Part shown: positions 1 through 5,750 of the stretch, piece after piece
Layout: each line of letters starts with the position of its first letter
Numbering within the stretch: position 1 is the stretch's first letter
Source of the DNA: REEP01 sp964517265
GTDB taxonomy: Bacteria > Pseudomonadota > Alphaproteobacteria > Rhodospirillales > Defluviicoccaceae
DNA length: 8,901 nucleotides
Direction: 5' to 3'
Assembly (NCBI GenBank): GCA_964517265.1
Contig: CAZFBS010000075.1
Span: forward strand, 1-8,901
Made by a program: the position numbers and the translations under genes
The notes under the pieces: generated by a model
Told to the model about the DNA's origin: nothing
What the model saw: only the letters and a program-made list of their open reading frames with translations
Databases searched by the model: none

Positions 1-15
1 GCTGGACCCCGCGAG

Positions 16-54
16 TCGTCTTTGCGAGGAGGCGAAGCGGACGACGCAATCCAG
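16..54 (+). repeat. REP-like palindromic element, copy a (GAGGCGAAG-type core)
   Basis: Contains TTTGCGAGGAGGCGAAGCGG and ends GACGCAATCCAG. This resembles the widely dispersed bacterial intergenic repeat with ends near TTGCGAG and GCAATCCAG. The same sequence recurs at 294-332. The family resemblance is from memory; the local repetition is seen directly. Confidence 0.75.
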
Positions 55-103
55 AAAAAGTGGCGGGCCAGAGAAGGGGCGGGACCAACCGTGAATGCAA
101 TTG

Positions 104-142
104 CTGGATTGCCGCGCCCGCCCTTGGCGGGCTCGCAATGAC
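104..142 (-). repeat. REP-like palindromic element, copy b (GCCCGCC hairpin core)
   Basis: A 39-nt element starting CTGGATTGCC and ending CTCGCAATGAC. Its core is a perfect 7-bp hairpin, GCCCGCC-CTT-GGCGGGC (116-132). Read on the minus strand it has the same outer ends as copy a (TTGCGAG...GCAATCCAG) but a different inner core. Confidence 0.8.
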
Positions 143-192
143 TGGGGAGGGTCCGGCGCCGCCGGGGCAGCGACTGAGGGAGCGGTGGTTTG

Positions 193-231
193 CTGGATTG
201 CCACGCCCGCCTTTGGCGGGCTCGCAATGAC
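193..231 (-). repeat. REP-like palindromic element, copy c
   Basis: A 39-nt copy of the element at 104-142, with a perfect GCCCGCC-TTT-GGCGGGC hairpin. It lies outside the long direct repeat and has no forward partner. Like copy b it is followed by ACTGGGGAGGG, so the repeated segment is a little longer than the palindrome. Confidence 0.8.
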
Positions 232-293
232 TGGGGAGGGACTGGGTTTCGTCGCAATGACGGGCTAAAGCAATGGCGGCTGGACCCCGCGAG

Positions 294-332
294 TCGTCTT
301 TGCGAGGAGGCGAAGCGGACGACGCAATCCAG
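294..332 (+). repeat. REP-like palindromic element, copy d (GAGGCGAAG-type core)
   Basis: Identical to copy a at 16-54. It is the left member of the second head-to-head pair. Confidence 0.75.
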
Positions 333-380
333 AGAAGGGGCGGGCCAGAGAAGGGGCGGGACCATCCGTGAATGCATTTG

Positions 381-419
381 CTGGATTGCCGCGCCCGCCC
401 TTGGCGGCCTCGCAATGAC
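381..419 (-). repeat. REP-like palindromic element, copy e
   Basis: A 39-nt copy of the element at 104-142. The right arm of the inner hairpin reads GGCGGCC instead of GGCGGGC, leaving one mismatch in the stem. Confidence 0.8.
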
Positions 420-487
420 GAAGGGGATAAACGGGCCTCGCGGGTGACGGCGGGAGGTTTCCATCGCGAGCGGTCGCCCGAAAACAG

Positions 488-554
488 TCATCCGCCGGGC
501 CGTCATCCGCCAGGCAATCATCCGCCAGGCAATCATGCGCCAGGCAATCATCCG
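488..554. repeat. 15-bp tandem repeat, about 4.5 units
   Basis: Units of consensus TCATCCGCCAGGCAA run head to tail from 488: one variant unit ending GGGCCG, two perfect units (503-517, 518-532), one unit with a G for C (533-547), and a partial unit TCATCCG. Because 15 is divisible by three, any frame through it stays open and gives a five-residue repeat (HPPGN on the plus strand). That explains the spurious open frames here. Minisatellite-like arrays of this kind can vary in copy number between strains. Confidence 0.85.
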
Positions 555-630
555 GTAGCGAAGGGGGGCGGTTTGCCGCACAATGACGCCGCCTGATTGA
601 GAGGAAGAAGAGCGGGGAGACGGCGCTCCG

Positions 631-1620
631 ATGCATACCCATTCGATCACGTCATGGCGGCACGATCACGTCTTTCTCGGCAGGGACCATGTTCGCAACG
701 AGCGGCGGACATGGCTGGTGATCGCGCTGACGGCGACGATGATGGTGGCCGAGATCGTCGCGGGGGCGGCGTTCGGCTCGATGGCGCTGCTGGCCGACGG
801 CTTTCATATGGCGACCCACGCCGGCGCGCTGAGCATCTCGGCGCTCGCTTACCTCTATGCCCGCCGCCATGCCGCCGATGGCCGGTTTTCGTTTGGGACC
901 GGCAAGCTGGGCGATCTCGCCGGCTTTGCCAGCGCGATCATTCTGGCGCTGTTCGCGCTTCTGATCGGCTACGAATCATTCCTTCGCATCCTCAGCCCGG
1001 TTGCCATCCGCTTCGAGGAGGCGATCGCGGTTGCCGTTGTCGGCCTCACCGTCAATCTCGCCTGTGCCTGGCTGCTGCACGACGGCAGCCATCACCACGA
1101 TTCTCACCATCATCATCCCGGCGAGAGCGGTTCTCCCCATCAGCATGAACATCAGCATGGGCAGGATCGCCGCGACCGTAACCTGCGCGCGGCCTACCTG
1201 CATGTGCTGGCGGACGCGCTGACCTCGGTGCTGGCGATTGCCGGTCTGGTGCTCGGGCGCGCCTACGGCTGGATTTGGATGGACCCGCTGATGGGGATCG
1301 TCGCCGCGCTGGTGATCGCCCGCTGGTCGTGGGGGTTGATCTGGGAGACCGCGGCGGTGCTGCTCGACAGCGTACCCGACGACGGTCTGGCCGAGACGAT
1401 CCGCAAAAGGCTGGAGGAAGGTGGGGACCGGATCGCGGATATGCATCTGTGGCGGATCGGGCCCGGCCATCTGGCGGTGATCGTCTCCCTGGTCGCCGAC
1501 CGGCCCCGCCCGCCGGAGGAATACAAGGCCAAGCTGGGCGGGCTGCCGCAGCTCTCGCATGTCACGGTGGAGGTCCATCCGTGCCCCTTCGCGCGCCCGG
1601 GTCCGGCGAGCGCCGCTTGA
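631..1620 (+). CDS. dmeF: Cation diffusion facilitator metal exporter, DmeF type (Co/Ni efflux)
   Basis: A 329-residue inner-membrane protein expected to export divalent metal ions (cobalt, nickel) from the cytoplasm in exchange for protons. The N-terminus HDHVFLG...H..NERRTW (residues 11-28) is characteristic of the DmeF branch of the CDF family. The protein has the usual six-helix CDF core. Helix 2 carries LLADGFHMATH (D56, H59, H63) and helix 5 carries HVLAD (H190, D194), the residues expected to bind the transported ion. The loop between helices 4 and 5 is rich in histidine: 12 His between residues 149 and 175, including a run of four. The cytoplasmic C-terminal domain (about 245-320) ends in VTVEVHPCPF. 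The ATG at 631 follows GGGGAG (614-619) at about 11 nt. No metal-responsive repressor gene is adjacent. The family assignment is strong; the exact metal range is inferred from the family. Confidence 0.9.
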   Translation: MHTHSITSWRHDHVFLGRDHVRNERRTWLVIALTATMMVAEIVAGAAFGSMALLADGFHMATHAGALSISALAYLYARRHAADGRFSFGTGKLGDLAGFASAIILALFALLIGYESFLRILSPVAIRFEEAIAVAVVGLTVNLACAWLLHDGSHHHDSHHHHPGESGSPHQHEHQHGQDRRDRNLRAAYLHVLADALTSVLAIAGLVLGRAYGWIWMDPLMGIVAALVIARWSWGLIWETAAVLLDSVPDDGLAETIRKRLEEGGDRIADMHLWRIGPGHLAVIVSLVADRPRPPEEYKAKLGGLPQLSHVTVEVHPCPFARPGPASAA

Positions 1621-1639
1621 ACCGCAGGCGGGGACGGCG

Positions 1640-1658
1640 CCGGATCGCGCCGATCCGG
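1640..1658. terminator. Hairpin between convergent genes, possible bidirectional terminator
   Basis: A perfect 8-bp stem, CCGGATCG-CGC-CGATCCGG, lies 20 nt after the dmeF stop and directly after the stop of the minus-strand SDR gene. Its position in a convergent gap suits a terminator for both. There is no T-tract on either side, so it is not a textbook intrinsic terminator. Confidence 0.45.
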
Positions 1659-1659
1659 G

Positions 1660-2304
1660 TCAGCCGATCAGAACCGGCGCCTGCCGCAGGTAGGCGTCGC
1701 TGTCGATCTGCTTGACCAGGAAATCGGCGACATCGGCGCGCGAGATGAATCCGGCGCGCCAGTCCTTGGGGCTGGTCAGCACCTTGTAGCGATCGCTGCG
1801 GGCGCCGTTGGTGAGGCCGCCCGGGCGGGCGATCACCCAGTCGAGCGCCGAGTTGCGGATGATCCGCTCCTGCAGGTCCTTGTCGTCGTACGCACGCACC
1901 AGGATCAGCTGAATGAATGCATTGTAAAGGAACCCGGCCTTGCCGCGGCTGTCGCCGGCACCGAGGCCGGTGACCGCGATCAGCCGCTTGACGCCGGTCT
2001 CCTCCATCGCCGCCACCAGCACCCGGGTTGCGTCGGAAAACAGCCGGATCGGTTTGAACAGAATGTCGGGGCTGCCGCTCACTCCGAGCGCCTGGATAAC
2101 GACGTCGATGCCGTCCAGCGCGCGCTTGACGGTGGCCGGATCCAGCGCATCGCCGGCCATTTTTTCAAGCTGGGGATGGTTCACGGCAATGCTCGGCGCG
2201 GACCGCGCCAGCGCGCGCACCCCGTGATCCATCTCCAGGGCCCGCCGGACCGTCTCCAGACCGATCCCCTTGCTGGCGCCGATCACCAGAACCTTCGCCA
2301 TCAT
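1660..2304 (-). CDS. NAD(P)-binding atypical short-chain dehydrogenase-like protein
   Basis: A 214-residue Rossmann-fold protein of the NAD(P)H-binding/NmrA-like (atypical SDR) group; the substrate is unknown. Seen in the sequence: nucleotide-binding loop GASKGIG (residues 9-15), arginines R30 and R34 after strand 2 that would suit NADP, AGDALD (50-55) and DVVIQALG (67-74). A C-terminal segment with YDDKDLQE (139-146) and LDWVIARPGGLTNG (154-167) is typical of the group. The classical SDR catalytic YxxxK is not seen, so a redox role is not certain; some relatives act as sensors or isomerases. The frame stays open upstream to 2352, but the ATG at 2304 (or the next codon, 2301) is preferred because AAGGAG lies 5-8 nt before it and the Rossmann strand starts right after. 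The gene converges on dmeF and diverges from the DUF427 gene. Confidence 0.8.
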   Translation of the reverse strand: MMAKVLVIGASKGIGLETVRRALEMDHGVRALARSAPSIAVNHPQLEKMAGDALDPATVKRALDGIDVVIQALGVSGSPDILFKPIRLFSDATRVLVAAMEETGVKRLIAVTGLGAGDSRGKAGFLYNAFIQLILVRAYDDKDLQERIIRNSALDWVIARPGGLTNGARSDRYKVLTSPKDWRAGFISRADVADFLVKQIDSDAYLRQAPVLIG

Positions 2305-2426
2305 CCGATCTCCTTCACCCGTTCGCCTCGCCGCTCGCCGATCCGGCGGCATCCATCAGCTGTGATCTCTTTGCCGGCCATTTCTTACATCCCACATTGG
2401 TGTGAGCGGGAAAGAAAGGAATGTCA

Positions 2427-2951
2427 ATGCGACCTCCCCATGCTGCCAATCCCAATGCTCCCCGGAATGCGGATCGCCCCGGCCCCGGACAGGAATCGGT
2501 GTGGGATTACCCCAGGCCGCCGCGGCTGGAGCCGGTGACCAAACGGCTGCGGGTGGTGCTGGGCGGCATCACGGTGGCGGACACGCGCAACGGCCAGCGT
2601 GTCCTGGAGACCAGCCATCCGCCGGTCTACTATTTTCCCCCGGCCGATGTGCGGATGGAGTTCCTCAAACCCGCGCACGGCGGCTCGTTCTGCGAATGGA
2701 AGGGCAGGGCGCGCTATTTTGATGTCGTTGTCGGCGATCGGCGGGCGGAGAGGGCTGCCTGGTGCTACCCGGAGCCGGTGCCGGTGTTTGTTCCGATCAC
2801 CGATTACCTCGCGTTCTATGCCGATCGGATCGACGCCTGCTTCGTCGGAGACGAGCAGGCGCGCCCGCAACCCGGTGGGTTCTATGGCGGCTGGATTACC
2901 GACGACATCGTCGGGCCGTTCAAGGGCGGCCCCGGCTCGGTCGGCTGGTGA
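2427..2951 (+). CDS. DUF427 domain protein
   Basis: A protein of about 174 residues belonging to the DUF427 family, whose members are compact beta-rich cytosolic proteins of unknown biochemical role. The first ~22 residues are Pro/Asn/Arg-rich and probably disordered. The domain then runs from about residue 24 (ESVWDYPRPP) through VADTRNGQRVLETSHPPVYY, FCEWKGRARYFDV and AAWCYPEP to ITDYLAFYADRID, and ends in a Gly/Trp-rich tail (GGFYGGWIT...GGPGSVGW). Two in-frame ATGs are possible. The one at 2421 directly abuts AAGGA (2416-2420), while the one at 2427 has a 6-nt spacing, so 2427 is preferred. The stop TGA (2949-2951) overlaps a GTG in the udgX frame, suggesting coupled translation. The family call is from remembered motifs; the function is unknown. 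Confidence 0.78.
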   Translation: MRPPHAANPNAPRNADRPGPGQESVWDYPRPPRLEPVTKRLRVVLGGITVADTRNGQRVLETSHPPVYYFPPADVRMEFLKPAHGGSFCEWKGRARYFDVVVGDRRAERAAWCYPEPVPVFVPITDYLAFYADRIDACFVGDEQARPQPGGFYGGWITDDIVGPFKGGPGSVGW

Positions 2952-2956
2952 GCGGG

Positions 2957-3562
2957 ATGACGGCGGAGAGCGGGGCCATCGCGGAGCTGAGGGAACAAGC
3001 GGCTGCCTGTCGCGACTGCCCGCTGTGGGAGAACGCGACCCGCGTCGTGTTCGGCGAAGGCCCGCCCGACGCGCGCCTGATGCTCGTCGGCGAACAGCCG
3101 GGGGATAAGGAGGATCTTGCCGGTCGCCCGTTCGTCGGGCCCGCCGGGCAACTGCTCGACCGCGCCTTGCAGGAGGCCGGGATCGACCGCGATGGGATTT
3201 ATGTCAGCAACGCGGTCAAGCATTTCAAGTTCGTCATCCGGGGCAAGTTGCGGTTGCACCAGAAGCCGACGGTAACCGAGATCAAGGCTTGCCAGCAGTG
3301 GCTGGAGCGCGAGATCGCGCTGGTGCAGCCAGCGCTGATCGTGGCCCTCGGGGCCACCGCGGCGCGGGCGCTGTTCGGCCGCGAGATGAAGATCGGCGTC
3401 AACCGTGGCCATGTCCTGGCGCTCGCGCCTCCTCTCTCGTGCGTTATCACCGCGCACCCGTCCTCGCTGCTGCGAATTCCCGATGAGCGGTCGCGAGCGA
3501 CGGAATATCAGCGTCTGGTCACCGATCTCGAGCTTGCCCGCTCCGCCGCCGCGGCCGGCTGA
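2957..3562 (+). CDS. udgX: UdgX-type uracil-DNA glycosylase / uracil-DNA-binding protein
   Basis: A 201-residue member of the uracil-DNA glycosylase superfamily, UdgX group. Known UdgX proteins bind uracil in DNA extremely tightly and, in the mycobacterial enzyme, become covalently linked to the abasic site through a histidine in a KRRIH loop. Here motif A is GEQPGDKEDLAGRPFVGPAG (45-64), then NAVKHFKF (85-92), then the loop RGKLRLHQKP (95-104) placing H101 at the covalent position, and motif B HPSSLLR (167-173). Three cysteines match the Fe-S cluster pattern (C18 and C21 as CxxC, and C112). The fourth ligand expected about 16 residues later in family 4 enzymes is not cysteine (I128/V129). 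C162 lies elsewhere. The ATG at 2957 gives the length usual for UdgX. The GTG at 2948, in frame and sharing GTGA with the upstream stop, is an alternative adding three residues. Neither has a strong ribosome site, consistent with coupling to the DUF427 gene. Confidence 0.88.
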   Translation: MTAESGAIAELREQAAACRDCPLWENATRVVFGEGPPDARLMLVGEQPGDKEDLAGRPFVGPAGQLLDRALQEAGIDRDGIYVSNAVKHFKFVIRGKLRLHQKPTVTEIKACQQWLEREIALVQPALIVALGATAARALFGREMKIGVNRGHVLALAPPLSCVITAHPSSLLRIPDERSRATEYQRLVTDLELARSAAAAG

Positions 3563-3571
3563 TTTTCTAAA

Positions 3572-3612
3572 AGGGGGCGACCTCGTTCCCCGATGCCGTA
3601 CCGCATCCCCCT
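3572..3612 (+). terminator. Possible hairpin downstream of udgX
   Basis: AGGGGG (3572-3577) can pair with CCCCCT (3607-3612), ten bases after the udgX stop. An internal GATGC...GCATC stem competes at its right edge. There is no T-run after it, so termination is a guess. Confidence 0.25.
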
Positions 3613-3696
3613 GGAAGGGAGGGTTGTCATGAGCGGGGGCAGGACAACCGGACGCTGCCGCCAAATCTCTTATACCCCTTTTGGGTTATAAAAACC

Positions 3697-3724
3697 TTGT
3701 CTATTCGAACAAAACGTGTACAGT
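3697..3724 (+). promoter_or_regulatory. Candidate recA promoter
   Basis: TTGTCT (3697-3702) and TACAGT (3719-3724), each a four-of-six match to sigma-70 consensus and separated by 16 nt, form a plausible promoter about 50 nt before the recA start codon. The SOS box lies between and over these elements, as expected if LexA blocks polymerase. Weak boxes are usual in GC-rich alphaproteobacteria, so this is a moderate call. Confidence 0.45.
3707..3721 (+). promoter_or_regulatory. LexA (SOS) box upstream of recA
   Basis: GAAC-AAAACGT-GTAC matches the alphaproteobacterial LexA operator GAAC-N7-GAAC (the reverse complement of GTTC-N7-GTTC) with one mismatch in the second half-site. It sits 53 nt upstream of recA, inside the candidate promoter. 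This predicts repression by LexA and induction by DNA damage. The consensus is established knowledge; binding here is inferred. Confidence 0.7.
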
Positions 3725-3774
3725 GAGGCCATGGACATCTGATCCCAGCGTGCTACATAAAGGGTCCCTCACCG

Positions 3775-4860
3775 ATGCTTCATCGTCGCCTCAGGCTTGT
3801 AGATTACGGAATCATGGACAAAGATCGCGCTATCGACGCCGCCATCAGTCAAATTGAACGCGCCTTCGGCAAGGGCTCCATCATGCGCCTGGGCCAGCGC
3901 GAAACGGTGGAGGCGGACGTCGTTTCCACCGGCTCGCTTGGGCTCGATATCGCCCTTGGCATCGGCGGGCTGCCGCGCGGCCGGATCATCGAAATTTACG
4001 GCCCGGAAGCCTCGGGCAAGACGACGCTTGCGCTTCACGCCATCGCCGAAGCGCAGAAGCGTGGCGGGGTCTGTGCCTTTGTCGATGCCGAACATGCGCT
4101 CGATCCGGTCTATTCGCGCAAGCTCGGGGTCGATGTCGATGCGCTGCTGATTTCCCAGCCGGACGCCGGCGAGCAGGCGCTGGAGATCGCCGATACCCTG
4201 GTGCGCTCGGGAGCCGTCGACGTGCTGGTGGTCGACAGTGTCGCCGCATTGGTCCCCCGCGCCGAGCTGGAAGGCGAGATGGGAGACACCCATGTCGGCT
4301 TGCAGGCGCGGCTAATGAGCCAGGCGTTGCGCAAGTTGACCGCCTCGGTGTCGCGCTCGCGCACCACCATCATTTTTATCAACCAGATCCGGATGAAGAT
4401 CGGCGTGATGTTCGGCAATCCGGAGACCACCACCGGCGGCAACGCGCTGAAGTTCTATTCCTCGATCCGTCTGGAAATCCGCCGCATCGGCGCGATCAAG
4501 GATCGTGAGGAGGTTGTCGGCAACCAGACTCGCGTGAAGGTGGTCAAGAACAAGCTGGCGCCGCCGTTCCGGATGGTCGAATTCGACATCATGTACGGTG
4601 AGGGCATTTCCAAGACCGGCGAGTTGCTGGATCTCGGCACCAAGGCGGGCGTGGTCGAGAAGTCCGGCTCATGGTTCTCTTATGGCTCGGAGCGCATCGG
4701 CCAGGGGCGGGAAAATGCGAAGGCATACCTGCGCACGCACCCGGACATTGCCAGCCAGATCGAAGCCAAGGTGCGCGAGAACGCTGGCCTCGTTGCCGAC
4801 GCGATGATTGCCGGCCCGGATGAGTCCTCCGACAACGAGGCCGAGGACGGCGCTAGCTGA
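3775..4860 (+). CDS. recA: Recombinase RecA
   Basis: A 361-residue RecA, the cytosolic ATP-dependent strand-exchange protein of homologous recombination and the co-protease that triggers LexA self-cleavage. Seen: the N-terminal polymerisation helix (AISQIERAFGKGS, 23-35), Walker A GPEASGKTT (76-84), catalytic E106 in FVDAEHALDP, Walker B VLVVDS (150-155), loop L1 around ELEGEMGDTHVG (164-175), and loop L2 starting at QIRMKIGVMFGNPETTTGGN (204-223). The core ends in VVKNKLAPPF and the C-terminal domain closes with an acidic tail (DESSDNEAED). The start at 3775 is chosen because LRLVD...MD matches alphaproteobacterial RecA N-termini and AAAGGG (3759-3764) lies 10 nt upstream. The ATG at 3814 is the alternative. 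No recX follows; an IS begins three bases after the stop. Confidence 0.98.
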   Translation: MLHRRLRLVDYGIMDKDRAIDAAISQIERAFGKGSIMRLGQRETVEADVVSTGSLGLDIALGIGGLPRGRIIEIYGPEASGKTTLALHAIAEAQKRGGVCAFVDAEHALDPVYSRKLGVDVDALLISQPDAGEQALEIADTLVRSGAVDVLVVDSVAALVPRAELEGEMGDTHVGLQARLMSQALRKLTASVSRSRTTIIFINQIRMKIGVMFGNPETTTGGNALKFYSSIRLEIRRIGAIKDREEVVGNQTRVKVVKNKLAPPFRMVEFDIMYGEGISKTGELLDLGTKAGVVEKSGSWFSYGSERIGQGRENAKAYLRTHPDIASQIEAKVRENAGLVADAMIAGPDESSDNEAEDGAS

Positions 4861-4862
4861 GC

Positions 4863-4884
4863 TGAGAGCCCGTTTGAGAATGTC
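4863..4884 (+). repeat. Left terminal inverted repeat of the IS
   Basis: Begins TGAGAGCCCGTTTGAGAA and ends TGTC. It is the exact reverse complement of 5751-5772. Its last base (4884) is also the last base of the transposase stop codon, TAG on the minus strand. Confidence 0.92.
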
Positions 4885-5714
4885 TATGGATGACTGACAC
4901 GGCGCAGGAGCAGGCTTCCCATGCTGGCATAGATCATGGCCTCAGAGACATCGCAGCGCTGCTCGTAATCGCGCACCAGCCGTCGCCAGCGCGTCATCCA
5001 ACCGAAGCTTCTCTCTACCACCCATCGGCGCGGCAGCACCTGGAAGCCCTGTTGATCTTTGAGCTTGTGTACGATCTCGATCACGAAGTCCCGATAGGCT
5101 GCCTGACGCATCAGTTTGCCCCGCTCATAGGCCCCGTCCGCAAACAGGTGCTTGAGCCACGGCCAGCGTTTGCGGATTGCCTTGATGATCTGCTCTGCGC
5201 CCGCGGCATCCTGCACGTCGGCGGGAGTGAGGTTGACCATCAGCAACCGCCCGTCCGTATCGACTACGACGTGCCGCTTACGGCCCTTGATCTTTTTGGC
5301 GGCATCATAGCCGCCCCCGCCCAGGGCCGCTGGCGCCTTGATGCTCTGGCTGTCGATCACGCCGCCGCTCGGGCTGGCCTGCCGGTCCGCGCGCTCGCGA
5401 TCGAGCATGAGCGCCACATCGTGAAGAGTGCGGAACAAAAGCCGGCGCACAAAGCGGCGAAACCACCAGTAGACCGTCTGCCACGGCCCGAAGTTGGTGG
5501 GCAGCATCCGCCAGCCGCAGCCCGCCCGGGCGAGATAGCGGATAGCATTGAAAATCTCGCGCAAGTCCACGCCAAGCTTGCGCCCGCGCTTGGCAGGTTT
5601 AGGCAGAAGCGGTCGGATGCGTTCCCATTCCGCGTCGGTCAGATCGCTCGGGTAGCGCCGCCGCTCAAAGCTGGCTTGGCGCTCGCGGTGCTCTTTGGTC
5701 CACATCTCACCCAT
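4884..5714 (-). CDS. IS5-family DDE transposase
   Basis: A 276-residue transposase that would cut and rejoin the IS ends. The N-terminal half carries YPSDLTDAEWERIRPLLP (21-38), the DUF4096-type DNA-binding start typical of IS5 transposases, and the helix-rich segment IFNAIRYLARAGCGWRMLP (54-72). The catalytic acidic triad is D121 (GGVIDSQSIKAP), D193 (HLFADGAYERGKL) and E234 (RRWVVERSFGWMTRWRRL). The R-x-x-x-x-x-x-Y spacing after the glutamate (Y250) is also as expected. It is full length with no frameshift, so it is probably active. The frame extends upstream to 6107 through the IS end into the alaS antisense strand, which is spurious. The ATG at 5714 keeps the gene inside the element, with GAGGGAG about 12 nt before it. 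The ATG at 5705 is an alternative. Transcription runs toward recA. Confidence 0.93.
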   Translation of the reverse strand: MGEMWTKEHRERQASFERRRYPSDLTDAEWERIRPLLPKPAKRGRKLGVDLREIFNAIRYLARAGCGWRMLPTNFGPWQTVYWWFRRFVRRLLFRTLHDVALMLDRERADRQASPSGGVIDSQSIKAPAALGGGGYDAAKKIKGRKRHVVVDTDGRLLMVNLTPADVQDAAGAEQIIKAIRKRWPWLKHLFADGAYERGKLMRQAAYRDFVIEIVHKLKDQQGFQVLPRRWVVERSFGWMTRWRRLVRDYEQRCDVSEAMIYASMGSLLLRRVSHP

Positions 5715-5750
5715 ATGGCAGTCAGGCTCCCTCAAAAAACGATCCCCTAC

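Larger units (their letters stand above)
1..142. repeat. Long direct repeat, copy 1 (pairs with 279-419)
   Basis: The first 55 bases are identical to 279-333. The rest aligns to 334-419 with a one-base length difference and about six substitutions, so the two copies are roughly 95% identical by eye. Each copy holds two REP-like elements pointing at each other, separated by a ~50-bp spacer (GGGCCAGAGAAGGGGCGGGA). The window begins inside or at the edge of this copy, so its true left end is unknown. Confidence 0.85.
279..419. repeat. Long direct repeat, copy 2 (pairs with 1-142)
   Basis: Second copy of the ~140-bp block, with the same head-to-head pair of REP-like elements. Differences from copy 1 include CCATCC for CCAACC, GCATTTG for GCAATTG, and GGCGGCC for GGCGGGC. 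The last change puts a mismatch into the inner stem of the right-hand palindrome. Confidence 0.85.
1..600. repeat. Non-coding intergenic repeat region upstream of dmeF
   Basis: This 600-base stretch has no convincing gene. Open frames on both strands translate the repeats themselves (runs such as HPPGN or DDCLA) and have no recognisable family. It consists of five copies of a REP-like palindromic element, a ~140-bp duplication containing two of them, a truncated copy near 246-261 (ending GTCGCAATGAC), and a 15-bp tandem repeat at 488-554. A last partial fragment resembling the element's end lies near 573-588. I see no clear promoter for dmeF, although one may be hidden between 555 and 610. 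No dmeR-type regulator gene, often found beside dmeF, is present here. Confidence 0.8.

Noticed and set aside
488..554. Possible CRISPR array
   Set aside because: Units are 15 bp and directly contiguous with no spacers, so this is a tandem repeat.
372..596. Small plus-strand open frame with an HPPGN pentapeptide repeat
   Set aside because: It is the translation of REP-like elements plus the 15-bp tandem repeat, has no family resemblance, and the opposite strand is equally open.
265..642. Minus-strand 125-residue open frame with DDCLA repeats
   Set aside because: It covers the same tandem repeat and palindromes and overlaps the dmeF start; frame openness follows from the 15-bp period.
976..1578. 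Long minus-strand open frame across dmeF
   Set aside because: An antisense shadow of a GC-rich gene; the plus strand carries clear CDF motifs.
2762..2956. N-terminal extension of udgX inside the DUF427 gene
   Set aside because: These residues overlap well-conserved DUF427 coding sequence in another frame, and UdgX proteins start near the ATG at 2957.
3671..3690. TATACCCC-TTTT-GGGTTATA as a terminator or operator
   Set aside because: The inverted repeat has a one-base bulge and lacks a following T-run on the plus strand; it may simply be AT-rich promoter upstream DNA.
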